Shown: positions 10,529-20,388 of the stretch, piece by piece
Layout: each line of letters begins with the position of its first letter
How positions within the stretch are numbered: position 1 is the first letter of the stretch
NCBI GenBank assembly: GCA_031264145.1
Contig: JAISEK010000127.1
Span: 1-64,000, forward strand
Length of the DNA stretch: 64,000 nucleotides
Direction: 5' to 3'
DNA from: Deltaproteobacteria bacterium
Lineage (GTDB): Bacteria > Desulfobacterota > Desulfarculia > Adiutricales > Adiutricaceae
The notes under the pieces: generated by a model
What the model saw: only the letters and a program-made list of their open reading frames with translations
Told to the model about the DNA's origin: nothing
The model's database searches: none
Translations under genes and position numbers: made by a program

Positions 10529-10777
10529 GTAAACAACCCGAAAAGGCCTTTGGCCGTGGCCAAAGGCGGCTAGCAGGTTCGATTTGGCTCAAACCGGGGT
10601 TTCTTGAGGACCGGCCCCTGTCCCAATTCAGGCCGGGCGTTACGTCCGGCGCAAGGTCCCTCACGTCTGGAAAAATATCTAGCGTCAGGCCGGAAACTGC
10701 GTTCTCTCTGGTTGGCTCCCCCCTTGGGTCCTGGTCTTTCATGGCCGGTCCCGCCCAGGCTGGCCGGGGCGGCCGTC

Positions 10778-11434
10778 CTAAATCTCCGGCACCAGCCAGG
10801 CGCTCACGACCATGTCCAGGCTGAAGGGCACCTCGCCCTGGCCGGTGACCAGCCTGAGGGGGCCAAGCTCCAGGCGGCCAGTGTGGCGGGAGCTTTTGCC
10901 GTCCCTGTTGAGCCTTAGCTTGACCAGGCTGCCCCGGAAGCGCTCGAAGTCGGCCTGGCCGCGAAGGGGCCTGTCTAGGCCGGGACTTGAGACCTCCAGC
11001 ATGTACCCGGGGCCTGGTCCCGGGTCCAGCTCGTCCAGAAGGATGGATATCGTCCTCGAGACGGCGGCGCAGTCGTCCAGCGTCACCGGGGAGCGGCTGC
11101 CCCCGGGGGCGTCCCCGGCCCAGGGCTTGTCGATGGTGAACCTGGCCACCAGCCCGTGGCCGGACGCGGCCAGGCCGACATCGACCAATTCCAGGCCCAA
11201 GTTCTCTAGATGAGGTGCCAGCCTGGGCCCCAGGAGCCCCAGAACTTCCCTCAGCTCGGCCCTGTCCCGGCTGGAGGGGCCGGCGGCCCTGGCCGTCTTT
11301 TTCGCTGGGCCTGGTCCCAATGACTCCCCCAAATGACCCGACTGCAAAGCTGGTTTCTGGAAAACCCCGGATCCATGCCGCCTTGCGGCCAGCCAGATGG
11401 CCCGTTCAACTGAGGGCGGGCCAAAAAAAAACAA
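10778..11434 (-). CDS. rimP: Ribosome maturation factor RimP
   Basis: GLELVDVGLA...DDCAAVSRTISILLDELDPGPGPGYMLEVSSPGLDRPL; start codon uncertain. Confidence 0.88.
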   Translation of the reverse strand: MFFFGPPSVERAIWLAARRHGSGVFQKPALQSGHLGESLGPGPAKKTARAAGPSSRDRAELREVLGLLGPRLAPHLENLGLELVDVGLAASGHGLVARFTIDKPWAGDAPGGSRSPVTLDDCAAVSRTISILLDELDPGPGPGYMLEVSSPGLDRPLRGQADFERFRGSLVKLRLNRDGKSSRHTGRLELGPLRLVTGQGEVPFSLDMVVSAWLVPEI

Positions 11435-12165
11435 AGCGGGCTAGGGCCCACTTTCTTATGAAGAGGGTTTGGTTGTAGGGGCCCCCGAGAGGGGGCCGAG
11501 GGGCCGAGGGGAGGCCCGGTTCCCCTTCCAGTCCAAGGGCGCGGAAGGGGAAAGCCCCGAGGGGCGGCCAGGCCCGCCGGCCAGGGACCGCGGGGCGGCC
11601 ATTGGGGCGGAATCCAAGCTGGCCGTAAAATACACTAACATACACCGCATGTCAAGCATTTTGTGAGGCCAGCCGCTATTTTTTAGGCGGCCGGGGCCAA
11701 AATTGCCTCAGAGGGCCTGTCGGACGGGCCGTCATTGGCCTGTTTGTTGCCATTGGCTGGACCGCAGGGGCCAAGAGTTGGTTTTAGGATCCATAGAGTG
11801 TGGCATATATCGATAAATTATGCCCAAAAAAATTCCCTGCCGTCGTCGTGGTGGCCCCGGCGACGGCTACCCTTTCCCCGCGGGGAGGGAGGTCGCTTTC
11901 GCCGAGCGCGGGCCGGGGAGGGAAGACCCATATGGTCCCCGCCTTTGACGCCCAGGGGCGGCCGAGCTTCTGGCCTATATAGTATAGTCGCCGGCGAGAC
12001 GGCCCACTGGGAGGCTCCCAGGCGGGGCGGGGCAGTGGGGAGACAGGCCGGGGGCAAGGTAGTGCCGGCCAGATGGTGCGCCTGGGGCCATGGATGGTGG
12101 CGAGGCCGGGAGCGGGACGGTCCCGGCTGGGCGGGGCGGGTGCCAGGAGACATGGCCCCTGATGG

Positions 12166-12206
12166 AAAAAGGACCCGGGCGGCCAGCTGACTGGCCACCC
12201 GGGTCC
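12166..12206 (-). terminator. Intrinsic terminator downstream of feoA-like gene
   Basis: GGACCCGGG-C-GGCCAG-CTGA-CTGGCC-A-CCCGGGTCC stem, followed on the minus strand by TTTTT. Confidence 0.7.
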
Positions 12207-12261
12207 CAAAAGACTCTTGCCTTCCGGCCTCCGGCCCCGCGCGGGCACCCAAGTGGTTCCC

Positions 12262-12489
12262 CTACAGGACCTCCACGCTTATCCCCTGGGCCTCCTGGCT
12301 GTTGACGGCCAGGGTGGCCTCGCGGGCCTGGATCAGGAGCGGCATGCCGCCGCCGGCCTGCTTGATGCGCACCCTCGTGCCGGGCGTCAGGCCCTGGGAA
12401 AAGATGCGGGACAGGAACCCGGGCTCACCGTTAATCTCCCGGATGACGCATGACTGTCCTTTTTTGGCCTTGGCCATGTTGATGAACAT
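12262..12489 (-). CDS. FeoA-like SH3-domain protein
   Basis: 75 aa ...KKGQSCVIREINGEPGFLSRIFSQGLTPGTRVRIKQAGGGMPLLIQAREATLAVNSQEAQGISVEVL; FeoA-like pattern. Confidence 0.75.
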   Translation of the reverse strand: MFINMAKAKKGQSCVIREINGEPGFLSRIFSQGLTPGTRVRIKQAGGGMPLLIQAREATLAVNSQEAQGISVEVL

Positions 12490-12727
12490 AGGGCGACCTC
12501 GCTTGGGATGGCGTCACCTTGCCTGGCCCGACGTCGGGGGGGCCGGGTTGGCGGGGGCTGGAAGTCTCCTCCGGCGGCCGGGCGATGCGCTGTGCCGATA
12601 CAATACTATGGCAACTTTGTCGCAATTGCAAGAAGTATTTTGGGGTCCAGGGCCAGGCCTGGGCCTGATTTACCGGTGGACCAGGCCAAAATAGGACTTA
12701 TGTGGTTGACAACAGAGGGATAAAAAT

Positions 12728-12757
12728 AAAAAGAGCCCCTTTTTTGGGGGCTCTTTT
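12728..12757 (-). terminator. Bidirectional-looking intrinsic terminator
   Basis: AAAAAGAGCCCC-TTTTTT-GGGGGCTCTTTT; lies 3' of the minus-strand SPOR gene. Confidence 0.75.
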
Positions 12758-12896
12758 GCGGGCACAAGGGTATAGATGGCCGATGGGAATTCAGCGATCC
12801 CGATATCTGCCAGCCGGACAGATATCCGCCGCCATCAAGCCAAAGACTCGCCTTCGGCTGTCGTCATGCCGGCCATATGGACGCTTTCCCCAGGGC

Positions 12897-14645
12897 CTAT
12901 TTCCTCCCGTTGGCCTCGAGCTCGTCCTGGGTGGGCCTGACGGCCCAGGGCTGCCCGATGCGGGACTGGGCCAGCGAGGCCGCCCCGGCCAGCTCGCGGC
13001 CGGCGGCCACGGCCTGTGCGTCTGTCTCGAAGAAGCCCAGCCTGATGCGGAATTGCCTCGTCTCGCCGACCACGGTCTCGTAGCGGTAGAGGGACAGGCC
13101 CGCCAGGCCTGGGGCCCTTCGGTCTTCCAGCCCGGCCAGGGCCCCGGTGGCCCGCTCCAGGGCAGACCAGACGGAGTCCGATTCCTCGCGGCTGGGGCTG
13201 GACGAGATGTTCACGGCCCAGAGGTCGGCCAGTTTCACCGTGTTGTGCCCTCGCTCCTCCGAGACGGTGGGCTGTACCGCCCAGGGCGTGCCCAGGCCGG
13301 CCTTTTTGGCCATGGCCGCGCCAGCGGCCTCGGCGGCTGCCCGGTCACCGAAGAATCCGAGCCGCAGGCGGTGCTGGTTGGTCCCACCGACCACGGTCTC
13401 ATAGCGGTAGAGGACGTTGGTCCCTTCCTGCCCCCGCAGGCGTCCCCAGGCCGCGTCGGCCTCGGCCTGGCTGGGCGTGGACAGCAGGTTGGCCACCCAG
13501 AGCTTGGAGATGGCCTCGCTCGGGGCTGGCTCCGGCCCTGTCGCCGTGGCCGGGGAGGCAGGTTCCCTGGGAGGCCCAGTGGCCGGGGTGGCTGACTCCC
13601 TGGGTGGCCCAGTGGCCGGGGTGGCTGACTCCCTGGGTGGCCCAGTGGCCGGGGAGGCAGGTTCCCTGGGATGCCCAGTGGCCGGGGTGGCTGGCTCCCT
13701 GGGTGGCCCAGTGGCCTGGGAGGCCTGTTCCCTGGGAGGCCCAGTGGCCGGGGTGGCTGGCTCCCTGGCCTGGCTTGTGGCTGGGTTTTCGTAGGCTTCG
13801 TCTGGGCCAGGGGCGTCTGCGGCGTCCCCGTCGTCCAGGCCAGTGGCGGAGGCCCCGTCATTGGCCAGGACTATCTGGGGGATTGGCTGGCCCGGGGGCG
13901 ACGAGACGGGCGTCGTTTCCTGGTCGGTCATAATCTCGGAGACCAGGGGCAGGTCCCCGTCCTCTGGCTGGTCGGCGGCCGTGGGGGCCACGATTAGGCT
14001 GCCGGAGTCGTTGGCCTCGATGACCGTGACCTCGGGGTCTGGTTCATCGTCAGTCTGGACGGGACCCAGGTCGGCGATCCTGGGATCCTGGGGCTGGGGC
14101 TCTGGGGCCATGGCCGGCTCTGGGGGCGGGGAGAAGTTCCAGCCTCCAGGGATCGTGGAACTGGGATCGACCCGCGTGGTCAGTATTTCCTCAGGAGGCC
14201 CACCTTGTGGCGCGGTGCCGGCGTTGGCCCCCAGGCCGACCTCCACCGGCCCAAAACCGAGTTCTGACAAGGCGTCGTCCCCCTCATCCTGTGCCTGGGC
14301 GACAGGGGGCTCGGCCGTTAGGGGAATGTCCGGTGGCGGCGCGGGGGGCGCCGGTTTGTCGTCGCGCAGGAACCAATAGCCAAGGGCCACGATGAGGGCG
14401 GCCGCCAGGACCACCAGGGCGTACCTGAGTCCTGGGCCAGGGGTGTCCAGTACCGGCAGCCTTTCCTCCGGTATCCCCTCGTCCTGACCGTTCCAGTCCT
14501 GGCCCTTGTCCAGTGGGCCTGCCCCGGCCCCGTCAAGGTCAAGTCCGGGCCCGTTGGGGATATCGTCCAGGCCGTCATCGGCAGGAAGTCCTTCGGTCTT
14601 GGGCTCGTCCCCGTCGCTCTGAACGTTTCTCGGATCGTCTTCCAT
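12897..14645 (-). CDS. Membrane-anchored SPOR-domain protein with 11-aa tandem repeats
   Basis: TM segment YALVVLAAALIVALGYWFL; (R)EPATPATGPPR repeats; two C-terminal SPOR-like modules (LYRYETVVGGTNQHRLRLGFF... and LYRYETVVGETRQFRIRLGFF...). Confidence 0.75.
   Translation of the reverse strand: MEDDPRNVQSDGDEPKTEGLPADDGLDDIPNGPGLDLDGAGAGPLDKGQDWNGQDEGIPEERLPVLDTPGPGLRYALVVLAAALIVALGYWFLRDDKPAPPAPPPDIPLTAEPPVAQAQDEGDDALSELGFGPVEVGLGANAGTAPQGGPPEEILTTRVDPSSTIPGGWNFSPPPEPAMAPEPQPQDPRIADLGPVQTDDEPDPEVTVIEANDSGSLIVAPTAADQPEDGDLPLVSEIMTDQETTPVSSPPGQPIPQIVLANDGASATGLDDGDAADAPGPDEAYENPATSQAREPATPATGPPREQASQATGPPREPATPATGHPREPASPATGPPRESATPATGPPRESATPATGPPREPASPATATGPEPAPSEAISKLWVANLLSTPSQAEADAAWGRLRGQEGTNVLYRYETVVGGTNQHRLRLGFFGDRAAAEAAGAAMAKKAGLGTPWAVQPTVSEERGHNTVKLADLWAVNISSSPSREESDSVWSALERATGALAGLEDRRAPGLAGLSLYRYETVVGETRQFRIRLGFFETDAQAVAAGRELAGAASLAQSRIGQPWAVRPTQDELEANGRK
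13549..13776. repeat. 33-bp tandem repeat, about 7 copies
   Basis: Unit like GGCCGGGGTGGCTGACTCCCTGGGTGGCCCAGT repeated in frame. Confidence 0.9.
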
Positions 14646-14708
14646 GTTAGCCGGACCTCAGTCAGGAAAGTTGGTTCGCCTGTGGCTGCCCGTCCTTGGC
14701 CGTTGGCC

Positions 14709-15647
14709 TTAGTCGGCCGGGTGGTCGTGCCCCTCGTGGTTGTCCTGGGTCTCGGGGCCGGGTGCTGCGGCCTGGGTGCTTTCGCCCGCGTCTGCGCCGT
14801 CGGCCTGGGTGCCTTCGCCCGCGTCTGCGTCGTCGGCCTGGGCGCCGTCGCCCGCGTCAGCGCCGTCGGCCTGGGCGCCGTCGCCCGCGTCAGCGCCGTC
14901 GGCCGGGGTGCCGTCGCCCGCGTCAGCGCCGTCGGCCGGGGTGCCGTCGCCCGTGACGGTCCCGGAGAGCTGGGCCAGCCTGACCTGGGCCGTGTAGGCC
15001 CTGAAGCTGCTGGGGGCCAGGAACACTATGTCCTCGTAGGCCTTCCTGGCCTCTTCTGCCTGGCCGGCGGCCAGGGCCACCCGTCCCAGCGAGGAGTAGA
15101 GCTCGGCCAGGAACTCTGAGCTGGCCCCAGGCTCGCCCTGGCCGGAACCGGCCAGGGCGATGGCGGCCTTGTATTGGACCATGGCCTCGTCGGCCAGGCC
15201 TGCCTGCTCAAGGAGACCGGCCTTGGTAGCCAAGAGGAGCGGCCGGAGGCTTTCCTCGGCCGGGGTGATGTTCATAGCAAGCTCGTCGAGGAGGGGCAGG
15301 GCCTCGCCGGTGTCGGACTGGGCCAGGTAAATGCCCAAAAGGGCGTAGAGTGCCTGGCGGGCGGCCGGGGTGCCGGAATAGTCCCGGCCCACCGCCATGA
15401 AGGCATCGTTCTGCCCCTCCCCGGGGGGGAGCTCCTGGGCCAGGTGGAAGGCGTCGAGGGCCTTGGCGAGCCTGGAGTCATGCACGGCCCTGACGATGAG
15501 GACGGCTATGACCGCGGCCGCGGCCAGGCCGACGACCAGGGCTATCTTCTTGGTGTTGGCCTGGACGTAGAGCCAGATTTTTTCTGAACTGGTAAGGAAT
15601 GCGTCATTGGTACGTAAAAGGGTTTTGATAGGGACCTTTTTAGACAT
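14709..15647 (-). CDS. TPR/YfgM-like membrane protein with acidic 11-aa repeat tail
   Basis: SSEKIWLYVQANTKKIALVVGLAAAAVIAVLIVRAVHDSRL TM segment, TPR-like helices, tail of GDGTPADGADA repeats, ends NHEGHDHPAD. Confidence 0.7.
   Translation of the reverse strand: MSKKVPIKTLLRTNDAFLTSSEKIWLYVQANTKKIALVVGLAAAAVIAVLIVRAVHDSRLAKALDAFHLAQELPPGEGQNDAFMAVGRDYSGTPAARQALYALLGIYLAQSDTGEALPLLDELAMNITPAEESLRPLLLATKAGLLEQAGLADEAMVQYKAAIALAGSGQGEPGASSEFLAELYSSLGRVALAAGQAEEARKAYEDIVFLAPSSFRAYTAQVRLAQLSGTVTGDGTPADGADAGDGTPADGADAGDGAQADGADAGDGAQADDADAGEGTQADGADAGESTQAAAPGPETQDNHEGHDHPAD
14770..14960. repeat. 33-bp tandem repeat, about 6 copies
   Basis: Unit like GCCTGGGCGCCGTCGCCCGCGTCAGCGCCGTCG. Confidence 0.9.
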
Positions 15648-15788
15648 AATCTCTACTAAGTGGCCAGCTGGCTATGCAGGATGGCTCGGGTTTGGGGTGG
15701 CGGCGTCTTGCCCTGGAAGACGGGGGGACCGAAGATAGGAAAGTACCAAAAATGGCCCCTGGAATGCAAATCAAAGTTTGGCTTGGGG

Positions 15789-16595
15789 CTACTTCCCAAA
15801 AACCCTCCGCAGGGCCCTCTCCACGGCCGCCTCGATCAGCCCGGCCAGCTCCGCGGCCTGGAGATCGGCCACGCTCTGGCCCTGGCCGCCGGGGGCAGGA
15901 CCGTCGATCTCGTCGATCAGGTCGATGACCTCGTTGGCCCTTTCCAGGCTGGGCATGGCCACCTTGTCGGTCAAAAGGAGGGTGTCGCTTGGCTCCAGGG
16001 CCGGGGTCCTGGGGACAGGGACTGGGGATCGGGCCGTGAGGACCGGCCGGGCGGCCCTTGGGACCGGTCCCGCCTGGGACGGGCCAGCGGCGGCGGGGGC
16101 CGGCTGGCCGAAATCGGGCCCCAGGCTGGGGGAGAGTCCCGGCTGCTGGGCAGGGAAGAACCGCTGGCCCTGGGTGGCCGGGCCGGGTCCGAATGATGAT
16201 GGTGCCCCCTGGCCAGTAAGCGGGTACCCAAAGGGAACCTGGCCGAGGCTTTGGTCAGCCTGGGACCGCATCGGGAACTGGGCGTGGTCCTGGCCATTGA
16301 TGGCCAGCGCTGCCTGGGGGGCCTGGGCAGGGCCCTGGACGAACTGTCCGCCTGGGAAACTGGGCTCCGGGGGGGCCTGGGCGGGGCCCTGGACGAACTG
16401 TCCGCCTGGGAACAGGGGGTCAGGGGAGGCCTGGGCGGGGCCCTGGCCAGGATCCAGGGCGCTGACCTCGTCTAGTTCCCTTATGATTTCCTTCATCTCG
16501 CTGTCGAGGCCCATATCGTCCAGGAAAGGGTCCTGGACGGCCTGGGGCCCGAAGGGCTGGTTTTTCTTGTAGTCGTCGCTAGCCGTCATGGCCAC
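15789..16595 (-). CDS. Pro/Gln-rich protein of unknown function with 18-aa repeats
   Basis: 268 aa; PSFPGGQFVQGPAQAPPE repeated (54-bp unit); acidic N-terminus and amphipathic C-terminal helix; same operon direction. Confidence 0.6.
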   Translation of the reverse strand: MAMTASDDYKKNQPFGPQAVQDPFLDDMGLDSEMKEIIRELDEVSALDPGQGPAQASPDPLFPGGQFVQGPAQAPPEPSFPGGQFVQGPAQAPQAALAINGQDHAQFPMRSQADQSLGQVPFGYPLTGQGAPSSFGPGPATQGQRFFPAQQPGLSPSLGPDFGQPAPAAAGPSQAGPVPRAARPVLTARSPVPVPRTPALEPSDTLLLTDKVAMPSLERANEVIDLIDEIDGPAPGGQGQSVADLQAAELAGLIEAAVERALRRVFGK

Positions 16596-16691
16596 ACCGG
16601 CATAAGGGCCCTTAAAGCCGGCCTTGGGGGCCGGGGCCCTGGGGATATGGTTGCGTCGTAAGTTTTGGCTTCGGCGTCCTGGCGCCAGGCC

Positions 16692-17597
16692 CTAGAGTTC
16701 GACCCTGGAGAAGCCGGCGGGCACGAGGGGCAGGAACATGCCGGACTGGGCCGGGAACCCCAGGCGCACCTCGTCGTAGCGGATCAGGAGTTTTTTCTCC
16801 CGGCCCCAGGACAAGTCGAGGCGGTGGGGAAAATCGACCCTGAGGCCGGCGTCCTCGACCGGCAGGACGGCGAACTGGCCGTAGCCGGCCACGAGTGGCG
16901 GGCCGTCGGCCATGGTCGCCGTGAAGCCGTCAATCCTCTGGCCGTTCTCGGCGGGCGATAGGCTGACCTTCCAGGAGGCCCCGGACCAGAAGCCGCCCGG
17001 GAGGATCCTGAGGGTCTGGCCGTTCCTGGGGCCGGGATCCAGGGCCGCGGCCTCAGGCTCGGGGACCAGGGTGCCAGAGAGGAGCGAGATGAAGTCCTCG
17101 GCCCGGAGGCCCAGCGGCAGGAACCGGCCCAGCGAGCCCGGATCGGCCGGCCCGACGGTGGCCTCGCGGGCCCCGTACTGGAGGGCCACGAACCGGCTCC
17201 CGTCTGAGATGACCCTCATGGCCGGGCGGCCCAGCGGGTCGAGGACGGTGAACTGGAAATTGCCCGGCCTCTGGGACAGCAGCTCGAAGCGGAAGAAGTG
17301 GTTCGAGCCGTCGGCCGAGTACTCGACCGAGCCCCTGGCGGCGAAGGAGCCGATGGACTCCCCCCCGCGCCTGAGGCCCAGGGCCAGGTCCATGGCCGGG
17401 CCCTGGGCCTCAGGCTGGCCGCCGCCCGGGCGCCCGGCCGAGGAGGCCAGGCAGGCTGGGAGAAGGAGCGGGGCCAGTACCAGAAGGGCGCAAAGGACCT
17501 GGAACGGGAACGGGGACAGGGGCACCAGCCCCGTCGCGCCAGGTACACAGGGCGCGGGGAAGGCCGTCTCAGTTTTCGATGCCTTGGAGCTTATCAT
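16692..17597 (-). CDS. Predicted outer-membrane lipoprotein (DUF4292/LolB-like)
   Basis: Secretory N-terminus (ALLVLAPLLLPACLASS lipobox-like); SADGSNHFFRFELLSQRPGNFQFTVLDPLGRPAMRVISDG. Confidence 0.55.
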   Translation of the reverse strand: MISSKASKTETAFPAPCVPGATGLVPLSPFPFQVLCALLVLAPLLLPACLASSAGRPGGGQPEAQGPAMDLALGLRRGGESIGSFAARGSVEYSADGSNHFFRFELLSQRPGNFQFTVLDPLGRPAMRVISDGSRFVALQYGAREATVGPADPGSLGRFLPLGLRAEDFISLLSGTLVPEPEAAALDPGPRNGQTLRILPGGFWSGASWKVSLSPAENGQRIDGFTATMADGPPLVAGYGQFAVLPVEDAGLRVDFPHRLDLSWGREKKLLIRYDEVRLGFPAQSGMFLPLVPAGFSRVEL

Positions 17598-19281
17598 TGA
17601 TCATTCCCGGATGCTCGTGCCCCTTTTCCAGGGCCCTGGCGTAGGCCTGCCTGGCCTCGGCCGCCCGGCCGATGTCGGCCAGGACGTCGCCAAGGTGTTC
17701 CAGGACCACCGGGTCCTCGTCCGAGAGCCTGGCGGCCCGCTCAAGGAGGGGCAGGGACTTTAGGGCCTCGCCCTGGCGGAAGTATATCCAGGCGACGGTG
17801 TCGATTATGTAGCCGTTGTCGGGCTTGATGGAGTCGGCCTTCAGGGCCATCTTCAGGGCCTCGTCAAGGTTCTGGTCCATCTCGGCCCAGGTGTAGGCAA
17901 GGTAGTTGAGGGCCTCGGCGTGGTTGGGGTCAAGCTCGATGGTCTGGCGCATGGCCCTTATGCAGGCCGACTTGTTGCCGAGCTTGTCCTCGACGAAGCC
18001 CAGGCGGAACCTAATCTCGGCCACCTTGGGGAACTTGTCCAGCGACTTCGCGTAGATGTCCCTGGCCTCCTTGAAGTCCCCGCCCTCCTCGTGGAGGGTG
18101 GCGTGGGCCAGCAGGAGCTGCGGCGAGTTGGGGGCCTCCGCGCGGGCCCTGGCCAGCGTGGCCAGGGCGGCCGGCCTCTGGTCCTGGAGCAGCTGGATGG
18201 AGCACAGGAGAAGCTTAGCGTCCACGAAGTACTCGCTGGCAGGCTGGATGGCCTCCAGGAGCGAGGCCGCCCTGGCGCGGTCGCCGAGCTCCGAGAGGAC
18301 CGAGGCCAACAGGTACCTCACGGTGTCGTTGCCCGGGCTCTGGGCCAGGGCAATCTCGAACTCGTCGGCCGCCTCCCTGAACATGCCCTCGTCGATGTAG
18401 GCCAGCCCGACGACGATGGAGGCATGTATGGAGTCCTTGGAGGCAGGGAGTATCTGGCTCATCCGCTTGAGGATTTCCACGGCCTGGGACTTGCGGCCTG
18501 TCTTCAGGAGGATGTGCGCCAGCCGGGCCTGGGGCACGGTCGACTCTGGCTGGAGCTTTATGAGCTGGCGGTAGGAGGACTCGGCCTCCCTGAGCCTGTT
18601 CTCCTGCTCGTAGACCAGGGCCAGCTCGGCCAGGGCCGCCGTGAAGGACGGGTTCTTCCTCAAGGCCTTCCTGAAGTGGCTGATGGCCTCCTTGGGCCGG
18701 CCCCGCTTCTGGGCCAGGCGGCCCAGGTAGTAGTCTGGCAGGAACAGGTCCGGCGACTGCTGGCCCAGCCTGGTGAAGGAGGCCACGGCCTCGTCCATGC
18801 GGTCGCTCTCGGCGTAAAGGGCCCCCAGGTAGGAAAGGGCCTCCTCGTTCAGGGGGTCGATCCTCAGGACCTCGGCGTACTGGCTCTCGGCGGACGCCCA
18901 GTCGGAGTTGCCGGCGGCCAGCCAGGCACCCAGTAGCCTGGCCTCCACGTTGCCCGGATCGTTGGCGATGGCTTTTTGGATGAAGGCCTTGGCCTCGTCG
19001 GTCCGGCCGATGCGGCTCATGAGCTTGGCCGCCTCCAGGTTGAGGTAGGCCGAGCCCTCGTCAGCCTCCACGGCCTTGACCATCGAGTCTACGGCCTCCT
19101 TGTCCCTCATGAGGAGCTCCTCGTACTGGGATCGCAGGAAGTAGTAGTAGCTGTCGGCCACCGGCGAGGGGGAGCCGGCCAGGGTGGCGTCGCAGCCAGT
19201 AAGGAACGGGCCCAGGACCAGGATGGCCAGGAAGATGGCCGGTGAGCGGGATTTGGATAAGGCCATTAGGTTTGGGACCAT
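17569..19281 (-). CDS. TPR-repeat lipoprotein
   Basis: Signal/lipobox IFLAILVLGPFLTGC; many TPR units (e.g. NEEALSYLGALYAESDRMDEAVASFTRL). Confidence 0.85.
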   Translation of the reverse strand: MVPNLMALSKSRSPAIFLAILVLGPFLTGCDATLAGSPSPVADSYYYFLRSQYEELLMRDKEAVDSMVKAVEADEGSAYLNLEAAKLMSRIGRTDEAKAFIQKAIANDPGNVEARLLGAWLAAGNSDWASAESQYAEVLRIDPLNEEALSYLGALYAESDRMDEAVASFTRLGQQSPDLFLPDYYLGRLAQKRGRPKEAISHFRKALRKNPSFTAALAELALVYEQENRLREAESSYRQLIKLQPESTVPQARLAHILLKTGRKSQAVEILKRMSQILPASKDSIHASIVVGLAYIDEGMFREAADEFEIALAQSPGNDTVRYLLASVLSELGDRARAASLLEAIQPASEYFVDAKLLLCSIQLLQDQRPAALATLARARAEAPNSPQLLLAHATLHEEGGDFKEARDIYAKSLDKFPKVAEIRFRLGFVEDKLGNKSACIRAMRQTIELDPNHAEALNYLAYTWAEMDQNLDEALKMALKADSIKPDNGYIIDTVAWIYFRQGEALKSLPLLERAARLSDEDPVVLEHLGDVLADIGRAAEARQAYARALEKGHEHPGMINDKLQGIEN

Positions 19282-19431
19282 AAAGTCTCCGCCAAGGGAC
19301 TTCTGACCTTCGTCAGGGGAATACGGCCTGCCCGTCTTGCGGGCCGGGGGCGACCAAGGCAAACGGAACACTAGAACAAAACGCGGCTTTTTTCAATAAG
19401 AGGGGACGGGCAGGGGGATCCCGGCCCGGCC

Positions 19432-20388
19432 TCAGCGGTCCTCAAGCTCCGGCAGCTCCTGGAGCAGATACTTGCGCAGGGACTTCTTCAGCCGCTCCTC
19501 AACCTGCCTTATGCGCTCCCGGCTGACCCCAAACTCCTCGCCCAGCTCCTGGAGCGTGATCGGGTCCTCGGTCATGAGCCGGCGCTCCAGGATGATGAGT
19601 TCCCTCTCGTCGAGGGTGTCCTTGAAGCGCTCCAGCTTGTCGGCGACCATCTCCCGGATCTGGGCGTCCGCGAGGATGTTGTCGGCGCCTTCCTCGGCAT
19701 TGGGGATCAGGCTTATCTGGGACTGGCTGGAGTCGGGCCCCACGGGGGCGTCCAGGGAGATCTCCCTGCCGGAGGACATGCGCATGTCCATCTCCCTGAT
19801 GGCCTGCTCGCTGACCCCCAGGCGCTCGGCCAGGAGGCCCGAGGCCGGCTCCAGGCCTTCCCTGGCCAGCTTGTCCTGCTCCTTCTTGAGGTTGTAGAAG
19901 AGCTTCCGCTGGGCCTGGGTGGTGCCAACCTTGACCAGGCGCCAGTTCTCCATGATGTACTTGAGCATGTAGGCCTTGATCCAGTAAGAGGCGTAGTAGC
20001 TGAACTTGACGCCCCTGGTCGGATCGAACTTCCTGAGGGCCTGCATGAGACCCATGTTGCCCTCCTGCACCAGGTCCTGCAGGTTGTTGAGCCAGTGGCT
20101 CTGGAACTCCATGGCGATCTTCACCACCAGCCTCAGGTTGGCCGTGACAAGGCCCTGGGCCGCCTCGGGGTTGCCGGTGCGCTTGTAGTCGTCCAGGAGG
20201 GCCTCCTCCTCGCCCGGGGTCAGCAGCTTGAAGCGCCTTATCTCGGCCAGGTAGGCGCTGAAGGAATCGGAGCTGGCCGGGGCCGGCGGCTGGGGCTTCT
20301 CCTTCCTGGCCGGGGGCAGGGCCTTGGGCCGCCTGGCCGGGACCGGGGCCGGGGTCCTTTCTATGGGTGGTTGGAAACTTGTGTCCAT
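19432..20388 (-). CDS. rpoH: RNA polymerase sigma-32-like factor
   Basis: LVTANLRLVVKIAMEFQ...LQDLVQEGNMGLMQALRKFDPTRGVKFSYYASYWIKAYMLKYIMENWRLVKVGTTQAQRKLFYNLKKE; region 4 GVSRERIRQVEERLKKSLR. Confidence 0.9.
   Translation of the reverse strand: MDTSFQPPIERTPAPVPARRPKALPPARKEKPQPPAPASSDSFSAYLAEIRRFKLLTPGEEEALLDDYKRTGNPEAAQGLVTANLRLVVKIAMEFQSHWLNNLQDLVQEGNMGLMQALRKFDPTRGVKFSYYASYWIKAYMLKYIMENWRLVKVGTTQAQRKLFYNLKKEQDKLAREGLEPASGLLAERLGVSEQAIREMDMRMSSGREISLDAPVGPDSSQSQISLIPNAEEGADNILADAQIREMVADKLERFKDTLDERELIILERRLMTEDPITLQELGEEFGVSRERIRQVEERLKKSLRKYLLQELPELEDR

Noticed and set aside
10545-10567. Palindrome GCCTTTGGCC-GT-GGCCAAAGGC between rimP and nusA
   Set aside because: No U-tract and short; could be an ordinary processing hairpin, insufficient evidence for a terminator or regulator.
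14682-15119. Plus-strand repeat ORF (VGLGAVARVSA...) over the 33-bp repeats
   Set aside because: Repeats of 33 bp stay open in several frames; the minus-strand TM/TPR protein is the supported gene.
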